A DNA stretch of 64,000 nucleotides from Pontiellaceae bacterium B1224 (GCA_029432815.1 JAROBA010000012.1:61270-125269); one strand, 5' to 3'; counted from the stretch's first letter, positions 44,843 to 53,270 are shown. The notes: generated by a model from the letters alone, not told the origin. Made by a program: numbers and translations.

Positions 44843-45983
44843 GACGGACTGTTTCCTTTTTGCGGGTCGGTGCGGTGGCCGGCAGGACTTCCATCAGCGC
44901 GGTTTCAATGGTCAGTCCGGGGCCGAAGGCCATGGCGCAAATCGGATGCGCTTCAGTGATATCCGTTCGGTTGAGAATCCGATTGAGTACAAACAGCACG
45001 GTGACGCTGCTCATGTTGCCGTATTCGCGCAGCACCTCGCGGGAGTCGCTGAGCATATCGTCGCTGAGCTGCAGTCCGGTTTCTACTTTGTCGAGAATGG
45101 AGCGGCCGCCGGGGTGTACGGCCCAGGTGCGGATGTCGTCGAGATTCCATGTGGAAGATTTCAGTACGTTTTCCATAATGGAATTAATGTTTTCAGCAAT
45201 GATGTTCGGGACGTAGGTGGAGAGGCGAATATCGAATCCGTGGTCGCCGATCTCCCAGGCCATATCGGAGGCGCCTTCGGTGGCCAGCGCAGAGGAAAAG
45301 GAGTGCAGGGAAAGGGCGGGGCGGGTGGCGCTCGGTTTGCGGGCGCTGACGATTACGGCGGCGGCTCCGTCGGCAAACAGTGAGTTGGCCAGCAGGCTGT
45401 CGGCTTCTTCCTGGAACTGGAGATGCAGCGAGCAGAGTTCAAGGCAGACGACGAGCACGGTGGCGTCGGGGCGCGCCTGGCAAAACTGATCGGCCATGCG
45501 CATGGCCGGGAACGCGGCGTAGCAGCCCATGAAACCGAGGTTGTAGCGCTCGGTGCTGTCCGAAAGTTCCAATCCCTGGATCAGGTCGAAGTCGGGGCCG
45601 GGGTTGTAGAAGCCGGTGCAGGAGACGGTGATGACGTGGGTAATGTCGCCGGCCGAAAATCCATCCGCATTTTCGAGCGCTTTGCGTCCGGCTTCCACGA
45701 CGAGCTTGCGGGAGCATTCGGCGTAGTAGCGGTTGCGTTCGTGGGTGGTCGGTTCAATGATCCGCCCGTCCGCATCTTCGTGGAACAGGATGGATTCCGA
45801 GGTGGGGCCGAAGTCGGGCAGCACGCTGTAGCGCGTGTCGATGCCGGAGTGGTCGTAGATGCCTTTGATCAGGCGGCGGTTGCGCTTGCCGGGCATCCAG
45901 CCGACCATGCGGTCGCGGGCATAATCCTGGCGGTAGGAATATTGGGGGAGGACGGGTTCGATATGGTGGATATAGGTTTTCAT
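44820..45983 (-). CDS. Type III polyketide synthase
   Basis: This 387-residue chalcone/stilbene-synthase-like enzyme retains the full triad: C154 in 'LGFMGCYAAFPAMRM', H290 in 'TWAVHPGGRSILD' and N323 in 'YGNMSSVTV'. 'VSCTGFYNPGPDFDLIQGLE' and the C-terminal 'MAFGPGLTIETALMEV' (GFGPG-type loop) are conserved. Such enzymes extend acyl-CoA starters with malonyl-CoA; bacterial members of this kind usually make alkylresorcinols or alkylpyrones from fatty acyl starters. The start at 45983 overlaps the YceI stop (ATGA). The lipid product is inferred from the operon. Confidence 0.93.
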   Translation of the reverse strand: MKTYIHHIEPVLPQYSYRQDYARDRMVGWMPGKRNRRLIKGIYDHSGIDTRYSVLPDFGPTSESILFHEDADGRIIEPTTHERNRYYAECSRKLVVEAGRKALENADGFSAGDITHVITVSCTGFYNPGPDFDLIQGLELSDSTERYNLGFMGCYAAFPAMRMADQFCQARPDATVLVVCLELCSLHLQFQEEADSLLANSLFADGAAAVIVSARKPSATRPALSLHSFSSALATEGASDMAWEIGDHGFDIRLSTYVPNIIAENINSIMENVLKSSTWNLDDIRTWAVHPGGRSILDKVETGLQLSDDMLSDSREVLREYGNMSSVTVLFVLNRILNRTDITEAHPICAMAFGPGLTIETALMEVLPATAPTRKKETVRHAEVLSA

Positions 45984-46549
45984 TGGAAGGTTCCCGTTAC
46001 TGAACAATCGATTTCGACGGTGTCGCCTACGCGGATGAGGCCGAGGACGGAGGGGGCTTTCAGATCGAAGGCTTTCAGGGAGATGGGGAAGGTCATCCTG
46101 AATGTTCCGAGATTGCCCGCCCGTTCCCACTCCGACAGCGTTACGGGCACCTCCTGTTCGATGTCCCGAATGCGAAGGTGCAAGTTGGCGGTGCTGTTGG
46201 TTCCAAAGGTTGGAAGTTCGGCGTTGGTCAGGGTTCCGGTAATGATGGGAAATTGTTTTTGATCGAGCATCTTGCGCATATTTTTATCGCGCTTGCCGTG
46301 GTCGGTGGACATTTCCAGTACGGTAAACGAAGCCTTGGCGGAGACCAGGACGGGGCCGTTGGGCGTCTCGTCGAAAAACGTGGCGGTGAAGGGTTGGGTT
46401 TTCACGAGGCCTTCAAAGTCGTGCAGCGTGGAGTTTCCTTTAAACTGGATGACGGCGGTTGCGTCGGCTTGTTGCGTTTCGGCGGAGGCGGCGATGCATA
46501 GGCTCAGGCCGGCGAGAGCGATATAGCGTATTAAGTGATTTGTTTTCAT
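45980..46549 (-). CDS. YceI-family periplasmic lipid-binding protein
   Basis: This 189-residue exported protein has a signal peptide (about 1-23) and a YceI lipocalin-like barrel: 'VIQFKGNSTLHDFEGLVK', 'DKNMRKMLDQKQFPIITG' and 'FPISLKAFDLKAPSVLGL'. YceI proteins bind amphiphilic or isoprenoid lipids in a long hydrophobic channel. As first gene of the PKS operon it is well placed to carry the lipid after MMPL export; this is inference. Start 46549 follows a weak ribosome site. It is divergent from the response regulator at 46674. Confidence 0.85.
   Translation of the reverse strand: MKTNHLIRYIALAGLSLCIAASAETQQADATAVIQFKGNSTLHDFEGLVKTQPFTATFFDETPNGPVLVSAKASFTVLEMSTDHGKRDKNMRKMLDQKQFPIITGTLTNAELPTFGTNSTANLHLRIRDIEQEVPVTLSEWERAGNLGTFRMTFPISLKAFDLKAPSVLGLIRVGDTVEIDCSVTGTFQ
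46201..46215. repeat. TTCCAA-N3-TTGGAA palindrome (perfect)
   Basis: In the YceI gene, coding for Pro-Thr-Phe-Gly. Confidence 0.9.
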
Positions 46550-46649
46550 GAAGAGCAGAGTGCGCCTTTCGCGGGGATGCCGCAAGCGGTCCTACCTGAA
46601 GAGACCGTAAGGTTTAGAGGATTGTGACGGCGGGTTGCGGGTGCTAGCT

Positions 46650-46664
46650 TTCCAACCATTGGAA
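46650..46664. repeat. TTCCAA-N3-TTGGAA palindrome (perfect)
   Basis: In the divergent gap before the response regulator, covering the position of its ribosome site. Confidence 0.9.
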
Positions 46665-46673
46665 ACCAAACCT

Positions 46674-47369
46674 ATGAAGACTGAAGCGAATGACCTTCTA
46701 TTAATTGTGGAAGACGATGTGAGTCTGGCGGAGCGCCTTGCACAGGGATTGCAGGAGGCGGGCTATGATTGCCGGCTGGCGGAATCCATTCAGGATGCGG
46801 AAACGATCCTTCAGGAAACAATGCCGGCGCTGGTGTTGCTGGATATGGGCCTGCCCGATGGCGATGGCGGCGATCTGCTGGCAACGATTCGCACGCGGCA
46901 TGCGGAACTGCCGGTTATTATTACGACGGCGCGCTCGCGACTGTCCGATCGGGTGGGCGGCCTGGAAAGCGGGGCTGACGATTATCTGGTGAAGCCGTAT
47001 GCCTTTGAAGAACTGCTGGCCCGCATCCGCATTCAGCTGCGCCATCAGGAGCGTATTCAATTGCAACGGACGGTCGGGGATTTGAAAATTGATTTGCCGA
47101 GCCGTACGGCAACGCGCGGCGAACAGCTGCTGGATCTGACGCCGCGTGAATTTGACCTGCTGGCCTATCTGGCTTCGTTGCGCGGCGAAGTGGCGACACG
47201 CGATATGATTCAGAGGGAAGTGTGGAATGTGCGCTCGGCCATGGCTTCGATGGAAAACGTGCTCGATGTGCATGTGTCGCGATTGCGTCAGAAACTGCAG
47301 GCCGATGGCGGTGCGCCTCTGTTGCATACGATTCGTGGGGTCGGGCTGGTGCTGAAGGAGACCGTATGA
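46674..47369 (+). CDS. OmpR-family response regulator
   Basis: This 231-residue protein has a receiver domain ('LIVEDDVSLAERLAQGL', phospho-acceptor in 'LVLLDMGLPDGDGG', 'ITTARS', 'YLVKPYAFEELL') and a winged helix ('LTPREFDLLAYLASLRGEVA', 'LHTIRGVGLVLKE'). ATG 46674 lies 9 bases after a perfect TTCCAA palindrome that occupies the ribosome-binding region. It is divergent from the polyketide operon, 124 bases away, and may regulate it. Its stop overlaps the kinase start (ATGA). Confidence 0.93.
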   Translation: MKTEANDLLLIVEDDVSLAERLAQGLQEAGYDCRLAESIQDAETILQETMPALVLLDMGLPDGDGGDLLATIRTRHAELPVIITTARSRLSDRVGGLESGADDYLVKPYAFEELLARIRIQLRHQERIQLQRTVGDLKIDLPSRTATRGEQLLDLTPREFDLLAYLASLRGEVATRDMIQREVWNVRSAMASMENVLDVHVSRLRQKLQADGGAPLLHTIRGVGLVLKETV

Positions 47370-48427
47370 AAAAGCGTACCATTCGGTTGCGGGTATTTGC
47401 CTGGGTGGCAACGCATACTCTGCTTAACTTTTTTCTGATTGCGTTGGTGCTGCTCTGCTACGACTTTTACGAATATTGGATGAATCACGGCAATCTGGAT
47501 GATGAGCTTGAAGAAATCCTGATGGTGCTGGTTGTGATGGCGATTCTTCTGCCGGTGAGTCTGGCGGGTGCCTGGGCCGTTTCGCGGCGGTTGCTGCGGC
47601 CCTGGCGCGATCTGCTGCTGCAGGCGGAGCATATCAGTGACGGCCAGCTGGATGACCGGATTAAAGTGGTGAATCCGACGGATGAAATCGGGCGGCTGGC
47701 AACAACGTTGAATCTGACGTTCGACCGCTATCAAACCCTGCTCGATCGCATGCAGCGGTTTAACTACGACGCTTCGCATCAGCTGAGAAATCCGCTGGCG
47801 GCCATTCGCACCAGCGGGGAGGTTTGTTTGAAACACGACCGATCGGAGGCAGAATATCGCTCCGTGATCGGCGGAATGCTGGAGGATGCGGGGCGGTTGA
47901 ACCGCACGGTCGATCAATTGCTGCTGTTGGCGCGTGCGGCCGGAGACCTGGAGGGTTGCCGTGAGCGGATTCCGCTGGGTGAACTGATTCTGGAGGGTGT
48001 AAGGGAGGCGGAGGTGATTGGTGAATTAAGAGGCATTACCATTGAATGTTCGGTTCCGAATGAGCCGGTTTTGGCCGAAGTGATTCCCGATCTGCTGCGC
48101 GAAGCGCTGGCGAACCTGCTGGATAATGCGTTGAAATTTTCGCCGGATAACGGACGAATTGCGGTAGAGCTGGGGGCTGCGAATTCCGGATGGATTCGGC
48201 TCAGCGTGAGTGATTCCGGCCCGGGGCTGTCCCCTGAACAAAAGGCCCGGATCTTTCGGCCTTTTGTGCGCGGGAAGGCTTCTGAGCGCGAGAGTGTCGG
48301 CCTGGGGTTGGCGATCGTTGCCGATATCTGCCAGGCCCACGGAGCCCGTTTCGGGGTGGACGACAATCCGGACGGGGGAAGTTGTTTCTGGATGGAACTC
48401 CCCGATCCGCAGCGTCAGGCGCTCTAA
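47366..48427 (+). CDS. Sensor histidine kinase
   Basis: This 353-residue kinase is compact. Two membrane helices (about 8-35 and 50-72) are separated by only a short acidic periplasmic loop (NHGNLDDELEE), so the sensor is small or intramembrane. HAMP (about 73-125), HisKA 'YDASHQLRNPLAAIRTSGEV' and HATPase_c ('LLDNALKFSPDNGR', 'SVSDSGPGLSPEQ', 'GLGLAIVADI') follow. It pairs with the regulator at 46674. Its 3' end overlaps the convergent serine acetyltransferase gene by 4 bases. Confidence 0.93.
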   Translation: MKKRTIRLRVFAWVATHTLLNFFLIALVLLCYDFYEYWMNHGNLDDELEEILMVLVVMAILLPVSLAGAWAVSRRLLRPWRDLLLQAEHISDGQLDDRIKVVNPTDEIGRLATTLNLTFDRYQTLLDRMQRFNYDASHQLRNPLAAIRTSGEVCLKHDRSEAEYRSVIGGMLEDAGRLNRTVDQLLLLARAAGDLEGCRERIPLGELILEGVREAEVIGELRGITIECSVPNEPVLAEVIPDLLREALANLLDNALKFSPDNGRIAVELGAANSGWIRLSVSDSGPGLSPEQKARIFRPFVRGKASERESVGLGLAIVADICQAHGARFGVDDNPDGGSCFWMELPDPQRQAL

Positions 48428-49365
48428 ATCCCCATGCCGTGGCCGTGGACCTCGCGGGTGCGGATCATAGTTCCTTCTTCCGTACGTGTGACGAGGCTGC
48501 GTGGTGGCGTGCTTCTCATCAGAAAGACGTTGCCAGCCACGGTGGATCCTTTTCCGATCACGGTGTCGCCGCCAAGAATGGTGCTGTTGGCGTAGACGAC
48601 TACATTGTCTTCCACGGTGGGGTGGCGCTGAATGTGTTTGATGGGGCGTCCGTGCTCGTCGAGTGGGAAGCTTTTTGCACCGAGGGTGACGCCCTGGTAG
48701 AGCTTTACATTGTCGCCGATATGGCAGGTTTCGCCGATGACGACGCCGGTGCCGTGGTCGATAAAGAACCCTTTGCCGATGGTGGCGCCGGGGTGGATAT
48801 CGATTCCGGTGAGGGAGTGCGTGTATTCGCTCATGATGCGGGGAATCAGCGGAACATCCAGATTATAGAATTCGTGGGCAATGCGGTGGGAGGTGATGGC
48901 GACGAGGCCGGGATAGGCCAGTTTCACTTCGGCATAACTCAGTGCGGCCGGATCACCGTTATAAGCCGCCTTTACATCTTCCACCAGCAGCGTCCGGATT
49001 TCCGGCAGCTTGGTGAGAAAGGTATTCACGATTTTGGTGGAGGCCATAAACAGATTGTCGACCGGGTCTTTTTTATCGTGCAGATAAGCGGCTCCCATCC
49101 AACGGAAGGGCAGGGCTTTCTCAATTTCCTGTTCGAGAATCTCGGCCGTATTTTTCAGCTGTTTAATGAAAAAGTTTTTGAAGTCAGCGGGCTCGGGAAT
49201 ATGACGCCCCGGGAATAATACATCGGAAAGCAGGCGCAGTGCTTCGATCACCTGATCAATTTCGGGGTGCGCCCAGAGCGGTCGATCCGGCAGGTCAGTT
49301 TCTTCCTGAGTATAGAGTGGAATCAACTGATCAGCTGTGTCTTCAATTTGTTTAATCGTATTCAT
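48424..49365 (-). CDS. cysE: Serine O-acetyltransferase
   Basis: This 313-residue enzyme acetylates serine for cysteine synthesis. The C-terminal left-handed beta-helix shows 'DIHPGATIGKGFFIDHGTGV', 'VIGETCHIGDNVKLYQGVTL' and 'VEDNVVVYANSTILGG'. The longer N-terminal helical part matches the EpsC/plant-type larger SAT group. Start 49365 is chosen for AAGGA 7 bases upstream and gives MNTIKQIEDTADQL. Together with the sulfite reductase at 12299 it indicates assimilatory sulfur metabolism. Confidence 0.92.
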   Translation of the reverse strand: MNTIKQIEDTADQLIPLYTQEETDLPDRPLWAHPEIDQVIEALRLLSDVLFPGRHIPEPADFKNFFIKQLKNTAEILEQEIEKALPFRWMGAAYLHDKKDPVDNLFMASTKIVNTFLTKLPEIRTLLVEDVKAAYNGDPAALSYAEVKLAYPGLVAITSHRIAHEFYNLDVPLIPRIMSEYTHSLTGIDIHPGATIGKGFFIDHGTGVVIGETCHIGDNVKLYQGVTLGAKSFPLDEHGRPIKHIQRHPTVEDNVVVYANSTILGGDTVIGKGSTVAGNVFLMRSTPPRSLVTRTEEGTMIRTREVHGHGMGI

Positions 49366-49546
49366 AAAAAATCCTTCATTAAATGCAGATATCAAGCTAG
49401 CGCGAGGTGTGCGCGGAGGCAAAGTGAATTTTTGGATTTATAAAGACAACTGAAAATTATAATCGATCTTAATGATTGCTTGATTTAACTTTTCAACTGT
49501 TCTACAAAATAACGTTCAATTCATAAAACCAACGGGGGTTAGAGAA

Positions 49547-50275
49547 ATGAAAAAATATCTGGTTGCATTATGCGTTCTCATGGGGCTCACTTTCTCAGTT
49601 TCAGCTGAAATGCGGATCTGGTCCGATAAAAAAGGAAATACGATTGAGGCTGAGTATGTCAGTGTAATTGGCAGCAAGGTTGTGCTGAAAACGCCGGAAG
49701 GAAAAACGCTGAAAGTCACCATGTCCGGCTTGAGTGCAGCTGATAAAAAGTTTTTGGCCAGTTCCATTCCGCCCACTATTAAAATTGACGTGGATATAGA
49801 CAAGGACGAAGAAAAGATGCACGACAGCGGCTATTCTGTTTCTAAAAAAGAAACGGTTTCCTGTCAGGTTGAGTTGCAGAAAACAAGCAAGGAACCCTGC
49901 AATAGGGAATTCACCGTGCATGCTTACATTTTTGCAGAGAGTCTCCGGGATAACTCGAAGAAGATTATCATTCATAAGGAACAGAAATTAGATTTCAAAA
50001 ATACAGCCAAAGTGTCATTCGCCTCGGGGAGTGCATCTGTGCAGAACTATAAAGGTTGGTCCAGCACATCAAATGGGAAGTATGGAGCCGAATATCATGG
50101 CTATCTGGTCATTGTGGAAGATGACCGTGGTAATGTGATTGCTGTTGAGTCGAATCAAACCACCTACGAGAAAAACATTGCCAGCATTAAAGGCAAAGAC
50201 GTAGGCACCCGTTTCGACAAAAACTATAGGATACTCACGGAAAAAGAGCCGAACGTGGGCTATTACTACTGGTAG
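49547..50275 (+). CDS. Exported SHD1-domain protein
   Basis: This 242-residue protein has a signal peptide (about 1-20) and an SHD1 module (EMRIWSDKKGNTIEAEYVSV ... VTMSGLSAADKKFLAS, about 21-75). A beta-rich domain follows with no recognised family ('VSCQVELQKTSKEPCNREFT', 'YHGYLVIVEDDRGNVIAVES'). It shares this plan with the product at 32571. SHD1 modules in PVC bacteria typically sit in exported proteins of unknown role. A strong hairpin follows. Confidence 0.65.
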   Translation: MKKYLVALCVLMGLTFSVSAEMRIWSDKKGNTIEAEYVSVIGSKVVLKTPEGKTLKVTMSGLSAADKKFLASSIPPTIKIDVDIDKDEEKMHDSGYSVSKKETVSCQVELQKTSKEPCNREFTVHAYIFAESLRDNSKKIIIHKEQKLDFKNTAKVSFASGSASVQNYKGWSSTSNGKYGAEYHGYLVIVEDDRGNVIAVESNQTTYEKNIASIKGKDVGTRFDKNYRILTEKEPNVGYYYW

Positions 50276-50298
50276 CCGGATAAATTTTTCTTTAACGG

Positions 50299-50335
50299 GG
50301 CCGGATTGTATTCAATGATCCGGCCTTGTTTTTTT
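50299..50335 (+). terminator. Hairpin terminator (or attenuator) just before thrC
   Basis: GGCCGGAT pairs with ATCCGGCC around an 11-base loop, followed by TTGTTTTTTT. It ends 13 bases before the thrC ATG and abuts its GAGGA ribosome site, leaving no room for a promoter between them. Confidence 0.8.
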
Positions 50336-50347
50336 GAGGATTTACAA

Positions 50348-51727
50348 ATGAATTATATCAGTACACGCGGGCAGATGGAGCCCATCGAATTTCAAGATGC
50401 CGTCATGACCGGACTGGCGCCGGACGGTGGCCTGCTGTTGCCGGAGTCGCTTCCAAACATTGGAAACAAACTTGAGGCTTGGTCCAAACTCTCCTACACC
50501 GAGTTGGCTTACGAAGTTATCAGCCTGTTCGCCACCGATATTCCGGCGGTCGATCTGAAAAAGCTGATCAACGATTCCTATGCCACGTTCGATCATTCTG
50601 AAGTATGCCCTTCGGTGGAAGTCGGCGATTTCCAGATATTGGAACTTTTCCACGGCCCGACTCTCGCCTTTAAAGATGTAGCGCTCCAGTTCCTCGGCAA
50701 CCTCTTTGCCTATATTCTGGAAAACCGCGGCGGCAAGCTGAATATTCTCGGAGCCACCTCCGGCGACACCGGTAGCGCGGCGATCCACGGCGTGCGCGGC
50801 AAGCCGAACATCAACATTTTCATCATGCATCCGGAAGGGCGGACCAGCCCATTGCAGGAAAAGCAAATGACCAGCGTGCTGGATGCCAACGTCTTTAATC
50901 TCGCGGTCGACGGCTCGTTCGACGACTGCCAGAACATCATGAAAACCACGTTCGGCGATGTGCCGTTCAAAACCGAGCACTCGCTCGGTTCCGTGAATTC
51001 CGTCAACTGGGCGCGCGTGCTGGCACAGACCGTCTACTATTTCTACTCCGCTTTCCAAACCTTGGAAAAAAGCGGCGCCAAAACCGTGCAATTCTCGGTG
51101 CCCACCGGAAACTTCGGCGATATTCTCGCGGGGTATATTGCGCAGCGGATGGGGCTGCCGATCAGCAAGCTGATTCTCGCGACCAACGAAAATGACATTC
51201 TTTCGCGTTTCTTCAATACCGGTGTTTACGGAAAAGCCGAAGCCGTGCCGACCATCAGCCCATCGATGGATATTCAGGTCGCCAGCAACTTCGAGCGCTA
51301 TCTCTATTTTAAAGTCGGCCGAAATCCCGAAAAGCTCGTTTCCTTGATGAACGACTTCATGGAAAAGGGTGCGCTTTCGGTCGAGCTGGATGAAAATGGC
51401 ACGGTCGATGAACTGTTTGTGGCAGGTAAAGGCGATACCGCCGGAACGCTTGCCATCATCAAACGCTATAAAGACGAATACGGCTACGTACTCGATCCGC
51501 ACACCGCCGTCGGCGTACTCGTTGCGGAAAAGTTCCAATCATTGGAAAGCCCGACGATCTGTCTCGCGACGGCTCATCCTGCCAAATTCACGCAAGCGAT
51601 CATTGATGCCACCGGCGAAGCGGTTCACCACCCGACGCTCGACGCCCTGGCCGATGCCGAAACCCGCTGCGAATCCATCGCCAACAATGTCGATCTGGTG
51701 AAGCAGTATGTGGTGGAGCATATTTAA
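50348..51727 (+). CDS. thrC: Threonine synthase
   Basis: This 459-residue PLP enzyme converts O-phosphohomoserine to threonine. 'MNYISTRGQ' and 'LAPDGGLLLPESLP' open the E. coli/yeast-type family. The PLP Lys is K109 in 'HGPTLAFKD', and 'LGATSGDTGSAAIHG' and 'VPTGNFGDILAGYIA' bind PLP phosphate and substrate. GAGGA lies 7 bases before the ATG. The gene contains three perfect TTCCAA palindromes (50451, 51053, 51533) in two different codon frames. Confidence 0.95.
   Translation: MNYISTRGQMEPIEFQDAVMTGLAPDGGLLLPESLPNIGNKLEAWSKLSYTELAYEVISLFATDIPAVDLKKLINDSYATFDHSEVCPSVEVGDFQILELFHGPTLAFKDVALQFLGNLFAYILENRGGKLNILGATSGDTGSAAIHGVRGKPNINIFIMHPEGRTSPLQEKQMTSVLDANVFNLAVDGSFDDCQNIMKTTFGDVPFKTEHSLGSVNSVNWARVLAQTVYYFYSAFQTLEKSGAKTVQFSVPTGNFGDILAGYIAQRMGLPISKLILATNENDILSRFFNTGVYGKAEAVPTISPSMDIQVASNFERYLYFKVGRNPEKLVSLMNDFMEKGALSVELDENGTVDELFVAGKGDTAGTLAIIKRYKDEYGYVLDPHTAVGVLVAEKFQSLESPTICLATAHPAKFTQAIIDATGEAVHHPTLDALADAETRCESIANNVDLVKQYVVEHI
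50451..50465. repeat. TTCCAA-N3-TTGGAA palindrome (perfect)
   Basis: In thrC, coding for Pro-Asn-Ile-Gly. Confidence 0.9.
51053..51067. repeat. TTCCAA-N3-TTGGAA palindrome (perfect)
   Basis: In thrC, coding for Phe-Gln-Thr-Leu-Glu, a third codon frame. Confidence 0.9.
51533..51547. repeat. TTCCAA-N3-TTGGAA palindrome (perfect)
   Basis: In thrC, coding for Phe-Gln-Ser-Leu-Glu. Confidence 0.9.
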
Positions 51728-51793
51728 CGAGGCAGATAGAGAACGGTTTGATCAACTTTAGCCACAAGGTTTGGTAACAAAAACAGAAACGAT

Positions 51794-52360
51794 ATGGCAC
51801 AAGAAATAAAAACCGTCAGAGAGCAAATTGCATGGTCGTACGCAAACCTTGCGCGAGCGGATAAAGCACTTCAGGATGGCGCGAAAAAGTATGTAATGAT
51901 TCACCATATGATTCGTGCGAAATTGAACAAGGGACTCAGAGAACAAACAATGTCAATGGCGTCCCTTTATCAAGATGAACGATTAAAGATGACTGTTCCC
52001 CAGGCTTGTTATTATTGCGGAAGCACTTCGAAATTATCAGTAGATCACCTGATTCCTAGAATCAAAGGGGGCGCTGATGAATCTGATAATTTGATATGGG
52101 CTTGCCGATCTTGTAACAGTTCGAAACGCGATCGGGATATGCTCAGGTGGATGTTTGATAAAGAATCATTCCCATCCATTTTACTCCTGCGCAGATATCT
52201 CAAAATTGTGATGAGATATTGCGAATCAAACAATTTGTTGGATTTAAAATTGGAAGAAGCGCAGAAACAAGATCTACCTTTTGACCTTAGCATTTTACCT
52301 CACAATTATCCTCCTTTGACAGAATTGACATTATGGGTTTACCCCGAAGAGGAAGGCTAG
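51794..52360 (+). CDS. HNH endonuclease
   Basis: This 188-residue protein has an HNH core at about residues 73-115: zinc CxxC in 'CYYCGSTSKLSVDHLIP', the His of DHLIP, Asn in 'DESDNLIWACRSCN' and a second CxxC. The flanking N- and C-terminal parts are helical and unassigned. Standalone HNH proteins of this type occur in defence, phage or mobile contexts. It lies beside decayed toxin-antitoxin remains, which fits a former accessory locus. Its base use appears more AT-rich than neighbouring thrC. Confidence 0.85.
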   Translation: MAQEIKTVREQIAWSYANLARADKALQDGAKKYVMIHHMIRAKLNKGLREQTMSMASLYQDERLKMTVPQACYYCGSTSKLSVDHLIPRIKGGADESDNLIWACRSCNSSKRDRDMLRWMFDKESFPSILLLRRYLKIVMRYCESNNLLDLKLEEAQKQDLPFDLSILPHNYPPLTELTLWVYPEEEG

Positions 52361-52803
52361 GCAGCCATTTGAGGTTGGTAGAAAATTTGTGAAAGAGTTA
52401 TTCTTACTGCGGATCGGAGAACATCATTCTGCCAATCAAACTACCTAATCATATCGGTAGCTGATCGCTAAGGATGGTTGGCTAAATACCGCACTTTATA
52501 GAGGTTTGGTTGGAAGGATCTGAAGTGTTTCTGTTCTCTCCTGCGTGACTTCCAGTGATTGGAACGCTAAATTCTACAACTGAACGGAGGATGAGCTATG
52601 GGCGAACCGGCACAGAAGATTAAGCCCTTATTTATAGAATGATTATCGGCAGATACCGGGTCATCCGCGCGATGCAATCAGTATAAATATATGCCTACAG
52701 ATGCTTATCTGTTGGCTTGTGCCATGCGTTATAAGGCTCCGTTGTTGTCGTTGGACAGACAAATGATTCGCTTGGCTACGGATTGAAGTATTGGAGGTGT
52801 GAT
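52361..52803. other. Degenerate accessory stretch (Uma2 and PIN relics)
   Basis: No intact gene is present. A one-mismatch TTCCAA palindrome (52550) begins a unit resembling that at 53039: GGAGGA, then ATGGGCGAACCGGCACAG (52598), whose shifted frame reads 'NDYRQIPGHPRDA', recalling Uma2 (DUF820) N-termini. From 52691 a PIN-domain tail follows. Bases 52361-52549 show nothing recognisable. Confidence 0.45.
52691..52786 (+). pseudogene. C-terminal remnant of a PIN-domain toxin
   Basis: 31 codons, beginning MPTDAYLLACAMRYKAPLLS and ending LDRQMIRLATD, match the last third of a PIN ribonuclease (the 'D..LLA.A......L.S.D..' pattern holding the final acidic residues). The N-terminal catalytic part is missing. 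Confidence 0.6.
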
Positions 52804-53037
52804 ATGGAAGTCTGTACTTATTCGGAAGCCCGTCAGAATATGGCGGCTTTGCTTGATAAAGCCGATCGGGGTGAATGCATTCGCATTCGCCGGAAAGATG
52901 GGCATCTATATGAGCTCCGAGCTGCAATCGAACCGAGGTCTCCTCTGGAGGTAGAGGGCGTGGATCTGGACGTAACATCTGAGGAAATTGTAGGCATCGT
53001 TCGAGAAGGCAGAAGTCGTTATGGCGAAACCGAATGA
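52804..53037 (+). CDS. Phd/YefM-like antitoxin
   Basis: This 77-residue protein begins 'MEVCTYSEARQNMAALLDKA' and continues 'GECIRIRRKDGHLYELRA', the N-terminal DNA-binding fold of Phd/YefM antitoxins. The C-terminal part (about 45-77) is the toxin-binding tail. TTGGAGG precedes the ATG. A small downstream frame (53021) overlaps its end as a toxin gene normally would, but that frame is truncated, so the antitoxin is probably an orphan. Confidence 0.7.
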   Translation: MEVCTYSEARQNMAALLDKADRGECIRIRRKDGHLYELRAAIEPRSPLEVEGVDLDVTSEEIVGIVREGRSRYGETE

Positions 53038-53167
53038 CTTCCAAGGGTTGGAACAGTACGTTCATGAGCTGAATGGAGGACGAACCATGGGTGAGCGAGC
53101 ACATAATAAAGTTTCCTATACCTGGTGCGACTATCAGCAGATGCCGGCGATCCCGTTTATAGAGTGA
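53021..53167 (+). pseudogene. Truncated frame: toxin start joined to Uma2-like remnant
   Basis: A 48-codon frame starts inside the antitoxin gene (MAKPNDFQGLEQYVHELNGG), crosses a perfect TTCCAA palindrome and continues in frame as 'MGERAHNKVSYTWCDYQQMP' before stopping. The second part resembles the N-terminus of Uma2/DUF820 endonuclease-like proteins, which should be about 190 residues long. Bases 53168-53270 hold a second palindrome (53198) and nothing else evident. Confidence 0.45.
53039..53053. repeat. TTCCAA-N3-TTGGAA palindrome (perfect)
   Basis: Just after the Phd-like antitoxin, within the truncated frame at 53021. Confidence 0.9.
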
Positions 53168-53197
53168 AGGAAGAGACGCAGGCGTATCATTCCTGAA

Positions 53198-53212
53198 TTC
53201 CAATCTTTGGAA
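53198..53212. repeat. TTCCAA-N3-TTGGAA palindrome (perfect)
   Basis: Non-coding, 59 bases upstream of the LolC/E-like gene. Confidence 0.9.
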
Positions 53213-53270
53213 AAAGTTGCTTTCTGGGCGGGGTTTGCCAAAATCTGCGGCTTAATTTTATGGAGACCCG

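Noticed and set aside
50342..51538. 398-codon minus-strand frame opposite thrC
   Set aside because: thrC is unambiguous and the antisense frame has no recognisable motif.
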